This document shows positions 26,201 to 39,539 of a stretch of DNA of 60,000 nucleotides, piece after piece. The notes under the pieces were generated by a model. That model was not told the DNA's origin and ran no database searches. It was given only the letters and a program-made list of their open reading frames with translations. A program made the translations under genes and the position numbers. Each line of letters starts with the position of its first letter. Positions within the stretch are counted from its first letter, which is position 1. Origin of the DNA: Apostichopus japonicus (lineage: Eukaryota; Echinodermata; Holothuroidea; Aspidochirotida; Stichopodidae). The stretch covers positions 18,531,303 to 18,591,302 of the forward strand of contig NC_092581.1 in the NCBI RefSeq assembly GCF_037975245.1. The letters run 5' to 3'.

Positions 26201-29200
26201 TCAGTGTCTAAGTTTATAGAATAAATAGACCTACCACAATTTACGACCTTAATTTGACAGACTTTTTTACATTTTTTTTATCATCTCCACGACTGTTGTC
26301 CCTATATGACATCTGTGCTCGGTACGTACGACTTTTGTGTCCCCTAATACCAAATCAAGCAACTTTCATCCAGATCAAATTAAAGTCCCTACTGTAGGAC
26401 AACATTACAAATGTTTTCGTGTTTTGGGACATCTAACCTAACACAAACCTAAAGGGATCACTCTATGACCTTTGGTGGGATTTTGTTCACATCTCCCAAT
26501 GGTCAGACAGTGAATGACCATTGTGACATTTAATTTCAATAGAATTCTTGGGACACTATGTATGGGAGAAGATCCTTTTCAACACAAATAACAAATAGAC
26601 AGGGATTGGGTATTAACTGGACCGCAAATTGATTGCACAAATGCTAAGAAGCTTTTGGTGGTTTGAGCCAAAGCTAATTTGTGATACAAAGGACAGTTAC
26701 ACTATAGCAAACACCAGATCACTTTAACAGCCATTCTTGAGCAGTTCAGACGGTCTTTCAAAAAACCCTGTAATGGCAGACGACGGGACTGTCTAGCTTG
26801 ATGAAGTTTTGGGTTGTGTTTAATAATAATAATAATAATAATTAATAATAAATGAGACTTATATAGCGCCAAATCAGTAGACAAAAGTCACTGCTCAAGA
26901 CGCTTTACAGAGAAAGCAGATTAATTTACAAAAGAACAAATGAAAAGATGGGTCTTAAGTAGACTTTTGAATGTAGAAAATTATTTAGTTTGACACTCCT
27001 TAAAATTTAGCTAAAATGGCAACCATCATCGGGAGGGGGGTGGGGGTGGGGGATGGTTGATGAAAATTCCATTGGAAATTCACATAGCTTCACTTCGGAC
27101 TGGTCGAGTCGGAACGAGGGGAAAAGTGGGCTCACAGTCATAAAAGCATGAGCAAAGTAAAGAAAAATGACTATTAATTACGACAATTTACAAACCGAGG
27201 CTGGGCCTCCTCCCCCTATCGATATTGGGAGGTCCTTCCATCCTTCAGGGTCCATATCATTCCACTGGAAAACACGGCTGTATTTATTGCTGAGTGACTT
27301 GGCAATGTAATTACCAGCTGAAGCATTGATGGAATCATTGTTCTGTATTACCAACAGATCTGACGAGTTCCTCGTGTATAGGTTACCCTCAGAGAAATTC
27401 TTCGTTGCTGTTAGTTCAATTAAGGAACTCTGCCTGACTGTGGCATTTCTATAAAGCTGATGTCGACTTTGGTACGATGGTTCGATCTGATGAAGCAAAT
27501 TGGAAGTGATAGAAGTTCCTTGGCCGATTCGTCTGTTGTTCAAATGGTTATCTGCCAAAAAATATAAATAAACGAAAAATAAGTAAAATACAAGAAATTG
27601 TACAAAGAATGTTACAAGAGAACAAAAGGCAAAAAACAAAACAAAACAATTTGTTAATCAATGAATAAATTGCATTGCAGACTACATTTATCCAAGTGAA
27701 TTAATTTACCAGGCCTTAATTAATTTACTTGCTTTTGGTTGATTGTGTGCTATCTGTCTTCCACTAAGGGGATACAAATTAAAAATAACAAACAACAATG
27801 GGCATACATATTAAACTAACATCCACTAAGGGGACTTGTATTAAAACTAACATCTACTAAGGGATATGTATCAAAACTAACATCCACTAATAGGATACAT
27901 ATTAAAACTAACATCCACCAAGGGGATACGCATTAAAACTAACATCCACTAAGAGGACACATTAAAACTAACATCCACTAAGGGGATACGTATTAAAACT
28001 AACATCCACTTAGGGGATACATATTAAAACTAGCAGCCACTTAGGGGATACATATTAAAACTAACATCCACCAAGGGGATACGTATCAAAACTAACATCC
28101 ACTAAGGGGATACGTATTAAAACTAACATCCACTTAGGGGATACACATTAAAACTAACAGCCACTTAGGGGATACACATTAAAACTAACAGCCACTTAGG
28201 GGATACATATCAAACTAACATCCAATACGGGATACACATCAAAACTAACATCCACTAATAGGATACATATTAAAACTAACATCCACCAAGGGGATACGCA
28301 TTAAAACTAACATCCACTAAGGGGATACGTATTAAAACTAACATCCACTAAGAGGACACATTAAAACTAACATCCACTAAGGGGATACGTATTAAAACTA
28401 ACATCCACTTAGGGGATACATATTAAAACTAGCAGCCACTTAGGGGATACATATTAAAACTAACATCCACTTAGGGGATACATATCAAACTAACATCCAA
28501 TACGGGGATACACATCAAAACTAACATCCACTAATAGGATACATATTAAAACTAACATCCACCAAGGGGATACGCATTAAAAATAACATCCACTAAGGGG
28601 ATACGTATTAAAACTAACATCCACTAAGAGGACATATTAAAACTAACATCCACTAAGGGGATATGTATTAAAACTAACATCAACTAAAAAGAAATACAAT
28701 TTTTGTTTCACTGCTAAGACCTTAACAGTGCCCTAACCAGCTGACACTTACCAGAAAATGCCCAACGTAGTATCTTTTCAAACTATTAGACCAAAACATG
28801 TAAGACGTAAGAAAATAATCGGTCCGGTACTGCTACCCATAAACACAACTCAGTTTCCCACTGCCCCTTCACTATCTCATCCCCTCCCTCACATCCCCTC
28901 CCTCACATCTCCTTCATCACATCTCCTACCTCACATCTCCTACCTCACACCCCCCCCCCCCACCCACCCATCCTCATAATTATGCATTATGAAATGTCTT
29001 AATTGCCATTTCAGGCCGCCAAATTACACGATGTTACTCGGTGATTTATTCTGAACTTTATTTAATTACCATCCTTTATTACAGGTTGTAAATGAAGTTC
29101 CAACAAGGGATATATGAATTGCAAATGAGTTGTGATTAAATGGGTATCTGGTGAAGGAGCAATAATCCTAGAAATGTAAGTAAAACGAGAGATACCACGA

Positions 29201-32200
29201 CCTGTACTTGAACACAATTATTCAATGAATCATCGAGTCAAAGTCAAGAACTAAAATGGATTGAGGCTACGACCATAAAGACTTATTATTTGCATCACTG
29301 TGGTAAAACCTGCCCCCCCCCCCCCCCACAAAAAAAAATTGTTTTACCTCTCACAGATTTAGCCTTGGGTGATTGTAGGACTGCTTGACATAACTGAATA
29401 AGCTGTACTGTGTGACTGGCTTGATACTTGACCTTACACAGAACCCCACTAAACCTTCTGCACTGATGAGGTGAGATCAAAGGGGACTTAAACAAGTTTT
29501 ATTTATGTAAGAGTCCATTCAATGGATAGTTGATTGGCAAAGGTCAAAACAGAAGCAAAATGAATTCTTCTATGTATGGCAACAATCCACAACAAATTCC
29601 ATAAAAACTGTTCATTTGTGTACCAGATGCCAGGAAATCACATCTTATAAAAATCATCCTGGCGGACTACCCCACACCCCCTCCCCTTGAGACTTCCCAT
29701 GCCTTGGGGCGCTCGCAGCTTTGAGCTTTCCCCTCACAAAGATAGTCCCCTTTGGTAAAACCAGGGAAAAAACCCTGGATCTATATGGAAAGCCATTTTA
29801 ACATTTAATCGGGAATTTTAGATATCTGAAATTGTTTCTTATTTCAGATATCTGAAATTGAATTCGAGATATCTTAAATAGATTTCGAGATATCTGAAAT
29901 TCTAATTCAGATATCTGAAATTGAATTCGAGATATCTGAAATTGAATTCGAGATATCTAAAATAGATTTCGAGATATCTGAAATTCTAATTCAGATATCT
30001 GAAATTGAATTCGAGATATCTGAAATTGAATTCGAGATATCCGAAATTGAATTCGAGATATCTGAAATTCTATTTCAGATATCTGAAATTTAATTCGAGA
30101 TATCTGAAATTGAATTCGAGATATCTGAAATTGAATTCAAGATATCTGCAATTCTAATTCGAGATATCTGAAATTGAATTCGAGATATCTGCAATTGAAT
30201 TCGAGATATCTGAAATGCATATGCATAAATTTCCGATTAAATGTTAAAATGGCACGTATGGAAAGTCATTTTAACATTTAATCGGGAAATTTCAGATATC
30301 TGTAATTGAATTCGAGATATCTGAAATTGAATTCGAGATATCCGAAATTCTATTTCAGATATCTGAAATTGAATTCGAGATATCTGAAACTGAATTCGAG
30401 ATATCTGAAAATGAATTCGAGATATCTGAAATTTTATTTCAGATATCTGAAATTGAATTCGAGATATCTGAAATTGAATTCGAGATATCTGAAATTCTAT
30501 TTCAGATATCTGAAATTGAATTCGAGATATCCGAAATTGAATTCGAGATATCTGAAATTGAATTCGAGATATCTCGAATTCAATTTCAGATATCTGAAAT
30601 TCCCTGGTATTTCGAGATATCTGAAATTGATTTTAAGATATCTGCAATTATTTGTAGATATCTTAAATAAATTGGAGATATCTGTAATTTAATTTGAGAT
30701 ATCTGAAATTATTTCGAGATATCTGAAATTCCTTATTAAATGTTAAAACGGCTTTCCATAGATCTATGCCTGGAGATTGTATGTAAACTACAATAAGTGT
30801 AAAAGGGAGTTGCTATTTTGAACAGTAATGCCCACTAACAAAATTACAACTTTCTCAGGAACGGATAAGTAGGCTTATTTGGATAAAAAGGTGATTTTGA
30901 ATTCATTGTCAACTTATAGGCCTGAATGCAAACTTGTACAATAAGATACTTTTTAAACAAAAGTCACCCAAGAAAGAACAATAAGGAATTTCAGGCGTAT
31001 TATGTACAGTATATCAATGGTGGCTAACTGTGTTGTGGTGAGGCCTTTGGAGCCAATTTTCAAATGGAGCATGTATTCAGTCACACAGGAACAGGTTAAC
31101 TTAAAAATCAGAGTATTAGAGAGTTTTGAGGTTACTGAATAATATCAGTTGTCTTTGATCTCTGCCTTTTGATATTCCTTTAAGAATGATTGGACAGTTG
31201 GATACGAACGACCAAAGTTTGAATTGTTCCTAGAACTACTGTACAATATTAGGTATCTGCGATACAATACACACAACTAAGTACAAGAATATTCCATATA
31301 CACTGAAACAAGGGAGTTCGCCACTTTTGATAAAAAGTAGCAAAGGTGACCACATGTCAGAGCCAACTTTCTGTCAGGAATGGACAGTTGAATAAAGGTT
31401 TGCATTGATGCAATGTTTACAACTACTGTAAAATTAAATTCCACAAGTGAACTAGGAAGTTGCTACTTTAGATGATAGACTAGAGGTAAACATTAATTTA
31501 TAAGCAAATCCCACCTTTGTATTAAGGTAGATGGCGCTGACATTCCACGGGTATATAGCAAGATGGATAAAATGGGTTTCTTGTACTCGATAAGGGAGTA
31601 GACCTACATACCAACTGTATGAAGTTAATCTGACCTGAGCTAACAGTATCAAGTGAGAGATTACAAGCCTTGTATACACATACAGACATGCATTGCCATC
31701 ACCATTGCAAAGATTCTTTTTGCCTTCGGCAAGGAATCAAAATGGCATAAATGGATGGGTGGATGGCTGAGGAGGTCAAGTTTTAGTTGAAAATATTCAA
31801 ACTTCATTGAAGTAGAAAATTTGTTATTGTACAAACATTACTAAATCTACCAATGTTTGTTGGTGTGCACATCAGAGAGTATCCTATTGCTAACCTTGTG
31901 ATACTAATCAGCCTAGCCAACTCCATTTCCATACCATTGGAATGATGTCAGAATTCAATGTAACAACATTATGTCCTTGTAATGCACTTACTCTTCAGCT
32001 GATCATCAGTCCCTGAAGAATCCAAAAGACTCAATTTATTTCTGCAATATATTTACATTATATTTGCATTATACATGGTCAACTTCTTAATTAACGATTA
32101 ACCCCTTCTCACAGGTAATTTATGTAAATAAACAGCGTGTGTCACATTATATTTTGGCCCACTCTGTCATATATATGCAAATTTGACTTTCTACAGTTTC

Positions 32201-35200
32201 AAACAGACAATGCCAAAACTAGAATAGCGATTACTATTACAAGAACCAAACCGCTAGTGGCGCTACAAATTTTCACGATTATGAGATACTTGTTAATATT
32301 CTTAAAAGAATGCAAATACTTTTACTTGAATGTTCTTTTAATGGAATGCATAGATGGAAGACATCTTCTAAGGATTTGCGAACTTCAGAAGATAATTGAC
32401 ACTTAGACACTAAAACATTTCTGGTGCGTTTATCTTTCTTCTGGCAGTCCTTTCCTTCTTTAATGCAAATACAGGCTGTTTGGTGTTTAGTAAGTTTAGT
32501 ACTAAAATTTCTCCGGGACCAATTCAACTGAACTCAGTTTCACAACTTAGGCAGAACTACTGACTGTTTTTCCTATCAATGAAACCTCTGGGTCAGTTTA
32601 CATAGGTACTTTTTAAGGAAAGCCACCCAGGAATGATCCTGGACATGAAAACCAAACAACCGAACGACTGATCCGCTCTCAAACCCAGGCCCCTTGCATT
32701 GAGACTGTGACTGTATGATCATCATCAGGTGTGTATCATGATTCCCCTAGAAGGGGAGCATAATGCTATACTTGATCTTAGCCAAAAGGCTGAGAAATCT
32801 GAATAGGTTGCAAACAGTGCTTTTGCCTATCTCTGAGAGATAAAAGACAAACTGTTGACAAAGTGTTCACCTACTGCCAATAGCCTGTTTAGGTGACAAT
32901 TTATAAAGTTAGAATGAGTCTGCAATTACTATCTTAGCAAGATCTTTTTCAAACGGCAAACATCTGAGCTTCTAACTTATACGCTATTTCTGCCAGAAGT
33001 TTGAAGTTCTAGTATCTTTCCTGTACAGTCCTTAATACTTTTAGTGTAAAGTACTCATTCTTTTATAGCTGGGACTGAATATGTAGTACTTTAACAACGG
33101 CCTTCCTTTTCTTAGTTCCTTACACGTTGACGATAAACTCAACATTACTGTACACGCAATGTGGCTATATATCTAGCTTAACTCTAGGGATGCACCGGAT
33201 ATCTGGTCCGGCCGGACTATCCGGCCGGATAGTGAGCAATTATCCGGTTCCGGCCGGATATTTTTCAAAATCCTGCCGGTTTTTTTTCAAAATCTGGCCG
33301 GATCTTTTTCAATATCTGGCATAAATTATTCCTTAAAAAGGTGGTGGTATTAACTTAAATCAATGTAAACTATTTCCAAAAATTAATAAAAACATTCAAA
33401 GTAAGGAAAAATTAGGTTTAACATGTTTAATTTAATTTTCTCAATAGTCTGACCTAAGATTTGCTCCTTGTTTCATACTTCTACTTCTTATTAATGATTT
33501 TCTTTTGTGTAATGAAAAATTCCGGTTCCGGCCGGATTTTATCCGGCCGAAAATCCGGCCGGATTTCATGTACTATCCGGCAAAATCCGGTTCCGGCCGG
33601 ATCCAAAAAGTTGGATCCGGTGCATCCCTACTTAACTCTGTGCTACAAAGATAAATAAATACAGACGATTTTGTGTCACATGATTGGCACAAAACTATGA
33701 AACTTCCTATAGTCTAGGCACTGACTTTTTAATAACTTGTTTTTTAAGGTTAAGGGCACACGAAATATTGACCCACATACATTATTGTACATTTATGTGC
33801 ATTACTTTATGTACGGGAGCCGCCACTGATTGACCAAGATACTTTAAAAACTTTAAAAGATTATAAAAACAACAATAAAGGAAGCGTCTATTTTCTTTTC
33901 AGCAAACTAATAGCAATTGACCTTTATTAAGATCTTACTGTAAATAAGAATATCCACTAATACACTCCTAAAATGACTGCCTACAGCCCAATCAAACTCA
34001 TTATGAGAAAATTCATTGCTGTATACACCATACAGTGTCGGTATATACATTACTAGGAAATACACAATTTAAAGCACTGTGAAAGGTCTTGAAAAAATGT
34101 TTGCTTTGTAAAACCGCTTTGTGACATCTAGAAGAGCTATACCTGAAATATGAATCATAGAAACTGATCTTTTTTTGGCTATTTCATTTTTGCCATAGGC
34201 TTAATGGGTATTCCACATGACATCCTGATTTTATATCAAGAGTGCTTTTTTCAGTTCCATACATCTGTTCCCATTTGTTCCCCAGAAAGTTCATCATATC
34301 TGTTAGGAAGAATTGTGTATTTTTAACTCCCATAATATTGGATGTTGTCCCTGCACACCATAGTCAACTGCCTAGATGCTGTGTGATTGTATTGTCTGGT
34401 ATGGACCGTACTGGCATGCCCTTTGGTAGAGAGAAAGGTGGAGGGGGAGGTGGGATAGGGGGCGGGGGAAAGGGATGGAAGGGAAGGGAAGGAAGCAGAT
34501 AGTCAATGAGGCCTACATTTAATAAACCATGATGTAACTCATGATTAACAATAAAACTTTTATCAAACTGTATAGGTGATTAACGTACGTTAATAATCTT
34601 AGAAAAAGTGGATAGGCGCGTCTGATTATTTTCAATGGACCGGGGGGGGGAGGAGGGAGTGGACAGGTCCTTGTAAGGTCATTAATACCTATAAAAGCTC
34701 ACACATAGTAGCAAACACAAAACCCCATTGCATGAAGATGCATCTAGAGCTCTTATCACTGTGCTAGTAGTTCCATATAGTAGCAAGCAGAAACAAAATT
34801 GAAAAGACTACAAAAAGAACGTGCACTGTAAGGTTTGCTTCTGAATGGCAGATTTGGAAGGATGTGGGTTAAGCCAGGGATGTGGGATAGGAGGCACAGT
34901 GCTAAAACGTTACCAAGGAGTGTTAGCTCAGTTGTTAACACCGGTGCCTTCCAATCATAAGGTCCCTGGTTCGAGTCACTCCAAGATTAATGTATGTCGT
35001 CCGGTTACAGAGTTGTAAAAATTGACTATTCATAATCATGGACGTTAAATATGAATGTAAGAGACTGACTTCGGTCAGCTTGCGGCCTTGAGAAGCCAAT
35101 GAGGCTTCTTCGCGAGTTCCTGCTTACAGGAGGATTTAAAGTACATACATGTTCATTGGTGTTAAAAGAGGAAAGTGTATACAGTAGGAAAGACTGGAGA

Positions 35201-38200
35201 CTGTTAGGTAAGAGAAGAGCTAATTCAATACAGGATTTTACATCACAATGACTGTAGGTACTAAGCAGGAATATCTGACACCCGGCACAGGGTTATTTTC
35301 TGCTATGTATCTCACCCATGAGGGACCATAAACAAGGCACCTGTACCTCATGACGCTTAACAACACCATCACTGGCCTGTATTTCAGATCCCTCAAGCAC
35401 CATTTTGGTTTATCCTCTCACTACTGATACAACTTTTGTTCAAATTGCACTGTATCAGGTCAAATACGACAACAGCCTGATACACTAGTTACTAAAGGTA
35501 TCTAGAGTATAACCCCCACAATAAATATGTCAAAAATGTCAAAACATACATGTGCACTAGCTCTCAGAACCTCAAACTTCTATTAGTATCATGTTCACAG
35601 CAGTTTTCAGAGAGTTGCAAACTAACCAAGAGCTGTAAACCTTGAGATTTCTAAAAATAAACCTGGAGATGGTTGCCCCGAAACCTGCGGATTTTACGAA
35701 ACATTCTTAAAGTCAAGTAAAAATTAATCATTTTTAATCAAATTTGTAAAAAGTTATCTTTGCTCAGCATTAGTAGCCTTGGCAGCTTTCTGTGACTTTT
35801 TGCAAAAAGTTCTGTTCCCAGATTGTTTCAATGGGGGGGGGGGGGAGGGGGAGGTTGTGAGATTTGAAGATCTCACCATGATGGAGTAGTAGAACCTTGA
35901 GAGTTAGCAGGTGAACTTTTCCTACAACTGTGAGAATTTAACCCACCACCTTGCGGTCAGAAATAATTTGCAGTGGTTGGAAAAGTATCCTTGGAAAGCA
36001 AGGTTTAGCAATTTATAGCATCATGACAGCTGGTAGGACCTTTAAAATTTTAAGACAAACTGTGGGCCAGAAATTTTCTTAGGCAATAGACCTCCCCATA
36101 TATATACCATAGTACAGTCAAAATGGAAGGCAGAATAATGTAAAATTTATCTGTACTATTAGGACTAAGATTATTAATTTTATCAATGATTTAAAAGATC
36201 ATTTGAGCCTCACAATAAAAGCACAGGCTGGTCTACTTTTGAAAAGTTACACATCCAACACAGCATTGCAGGATAATCTTTGACCTGCAACCAATCAACC
36301 TGTTCGGCATTAGTTGTACTGTTTGGAACAGATGGTGCCTGACGTGTAATAAGGTGCTATTCAATTAGTACAGGAAAGATAGATAACAAGGAAATCCATT
36401 TCCTGCTTACTGGACCATAATGTCCATAGTGCCTGACCTCAGAAGATAACACCACACAGCTAGACTGAAGTGACTAGTACTGTATCTACGTAGTACTGTA
36501 CACTGGTCAAGCAATTAAAGGCATTGAAGACTCACCCCATACCGCGTGCCGCTCTCTGAAAAAGTTAACTTTCCGTTGCTTGCAAGTGAAGTTTTTCTCT
36601 TGTCGCTACAAAATGCAGACAGTAATGAAACGTGATACCTTGTTATCTTTAGCTGGACCTGAGATGTCTATCGCTCAAGGGCGGCGGAAGCACTTTTAAT
36701 CTGGGGAGGCACTGACGTCGAAGGGCACTTTGCAGAAATTTGATTGGACTGATGCAGCCTGATATTTAGTACCCTTTATAACTCTTATTGTATTATCTTA
36801 TTTGCATATACACATCACTCCGTCATCGCCCCCCCCCCCCCCCAACCATCGAGGATAAAATGCATACTAGCACTGCAATATCCAATGTGCAAATTGGGAA
36901 ACAAGGAACAAGTTTTCTTTTGAAACAAAATGAGGTGAAATCATTATAAAGTCCCTGCACACGCGATCGATACATGCATGAAAGCAAATGAAATATGTCA
37001 AAATACGAAAGGATGGGGTAGGTTATGAGATATTAAACTATACTCATTATTCATAGTAGGCTACAAATGGCTTCTGCTTATTAAAAAGTTACAATATAAT
37101 ATAGCAATGCATTTTTCGAAATGCATTAGAATTTTTTTTTTAAATTGAATATGCATAATGGCGCTCACCAGAAGGTTAGTAGCAGTTGCGGAGCTAGGGG
37201 TATTGATCAGGGGGTCGAGAATGGTCTGTAGGGGCGCTTTCGACACTATCTAAGCGGAGCGCCACTACAGGTTGGCGCGAAGTGTAGAGAAATGTTATGA
37301 GTCAAGATACTCCCTAGATCGCCAGAAATGACCCTTTCCGGGCCTTGCTAATTTGCAGATAAACGAAGAATAAATAGGTGTCATCGCCATTTTGTCAGAA
37401 AATTACACCAACAAAACATGACAAATGTCAATAGGTAGATGAGAGCGCAATTAAAAAGTCAATAATCGCGAATAAGTGAAAAGTGGTAAAAAGCTGAAAA
37501 GGGCACAAGCAGTCCATTTGAGTCCGTCAGGGGGGCATCCGCCCCCTGACTGTATGGACGCTCCGCCACTGGTTACAAACCTTGTGGTAGTAAACATTTA
37601 AAACTTCCCGAAATATTTCATTCGACGTGGGTTTCGCTTTGTAAACTCTTAAGCGATGTCCCATATAACTAATCCGTCCGTTCTTGCTTTATGGATATGA
37701 AGCATTAGCATATTATTATACCATTTACACCAATTGTGCTCCGCAAGTATGTCTTTATCCGGCGTTGTACGGAGAAGGATCTCTCCCGGAGGCTGCGCTC
37801 ATTGATGCCAGTAGGTATATGTGTATTAGGCATGCAGAGAACATTCGGAATAGCCAGGCGAATGTCATTGTGGTCAGACAGGAGAGATACTAACAATTTT
37901 TTCCATTCGATATAGCTTTGAGTTTGACCCACAGAAATTCATTAATAGTTCTAAATTAGGATTAGATCTCTTACTGAATTATCACTGACCTATTAAGGTG
38001 ATCAAGAGTACAAGTTTATGTAGAAAAAGGGCACATTTTTAACCTGAGGAAAAGTGGGGGGGAACGTGCCCCTGTGCCCCCCCCCATTCCGCCGCCCTTG
38101 GTTGCAACTATAGCCAGCAATTGTCTTTGATACAACTGTAGAATGTTTATCGAAAAGGCTGTTTTGGAACTTGGAACGCCGATCGTGACAACAACAGGCA

Positions 38201-39483
38201 ACAAAGTGCTGCAGCTCTATACATATAAAGTCTGTTAATCAACGATAAGCCCGGGCCTACAGTGCTACATACTGGCTACGCCCCTGATAGTTCTAAATTA
38301 GGATTAGATCTCTTACTGAAATATCGCTGACCTAATAAGGTGATAAAGGGTACAATTTTTATGTAGAAAAAGGGCACATTTTTAACCTGAGGAAAATTGG
38401 TGGGACACGTGCCCCCTGTGCCCCCCCGGTTCCGCCGCCCTTGCTATCGCTATATCGATTGTACACTGTGCTGTGGGTATTGACTGCAGCTGTATGTACT
38501 GACTGTGTCACTAGTGTCTAATTACCAACGGTAGCAAGCTGTGTGTGCATTTTCTGGGATCGATGGTGGTGTCTTACAAATCTGTTACACCTCATTCGAA
38601 ACTAGGTCAGATTACCGGCATGAGACGTTTCTTTTTGCGCGAGTCTTCACACCCTAAAGGATATCCATACTGAGCAAAGGATCCAACCATAGATGCATAC
38701 TTAGATGCACTGCCAACAGAGTAGTACCAAAGAGCACAGTGCATGCACATCGGATAGTAAAAGCAATGTTACTGCGGAAGTGCGGATGGCAGAATATATA
38801 TACTTCAGATCAGTAACAGAATGTAAAAAGAAAGACATCAATTGGATCTTTCGTATAAAGTCTCACATCACCAGCCTCACCAAAGACTTGGGACACCTCT
38901 ACCCGTTCTACCCTTCCTGTATAGTCATGGTTTATTTGGTACTAATTCCATTACTGCCACTCACAATTATCTAGCATCATACTTCCATTGTTTTACATTT
39001 TGTACTTTTCATTCCACTGCCAAGTACTGCTGACGAAGGTCCCATGGGGACAGAAACTTCCAATATATTTTCGAAAACAGAACTCATTTTTTAAATTATG
39101 AGTCATATCTTATTTCTTTGCTTTTGTCTAACAATATTTTTGTTTTGAGTAATATAGACATATATGGACTCATGGAATTAGTACCAAATATACCATGACA
39201 ATACAGGAAGTGGATTATGGAGCTCCTTAAACCACTTCCTGTGATGGTTTACTTCATACTAATTCCATCACTGCCACTCACAGTTATCTAGCAACATACT
39301 TCCATTGTGTTACATTTTGTACTTTCATTCCACTGCCAAGTACTGTTGACGAAGGTCCCACGGGGACCGAAAATTCCAATATATTTTCTAAAACAGTAAT
39401 CCTTATTTGTCAATTATCAGTCATATCTTATTTCTCTGCTTTTGTCTAATAATATTTTCCTTTGGAGTACACGCAGAACTTCT

Positions 39484-39539
<56 letters not shown>

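Larger units (their letters stand above)
24118..27195. other. UST intron 2
   Basis: Dominated by the TAG-type microsatellite at 24181-25529. A reverse retroposon tail lies at 26821-26940. The remainder, about 25530-26820, shows no recognisable feature. Confidence 0.65.
36519..38655 (+). mobile_element. MITE family copy 2, split by a hAT element
   Basis: The reverse complement of 21182-21537, with ends AGGCATTGAAGACTC and GAGTCTTCACACCCT. Its two halves are 36519-36675 and 38452-38655, separated by the hAT element plus one copy of its target duplication. The intact copy at 21 kb shows the pre-insertion structure. Confidence 0.8.

Noticed and set aside
24181-28695. CRISPR-like direct repeats
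   Set aside because: The arrays are contiguous satellites without unique spacers, in an animal intron.
30306-30692. 128-codon frame of NSRYLKL heptads
   Set aside because: It is a translation of a 21-bp satellite whose unit is a multiple of three; no start context or composition suggests a real protein.
34917-34983. tRNA gene call
   Set aside because: A- and B-boxes are present but the T-stem cannot pair, and the same head is fused to a repeated body elsewhere, so it is a SINE head.
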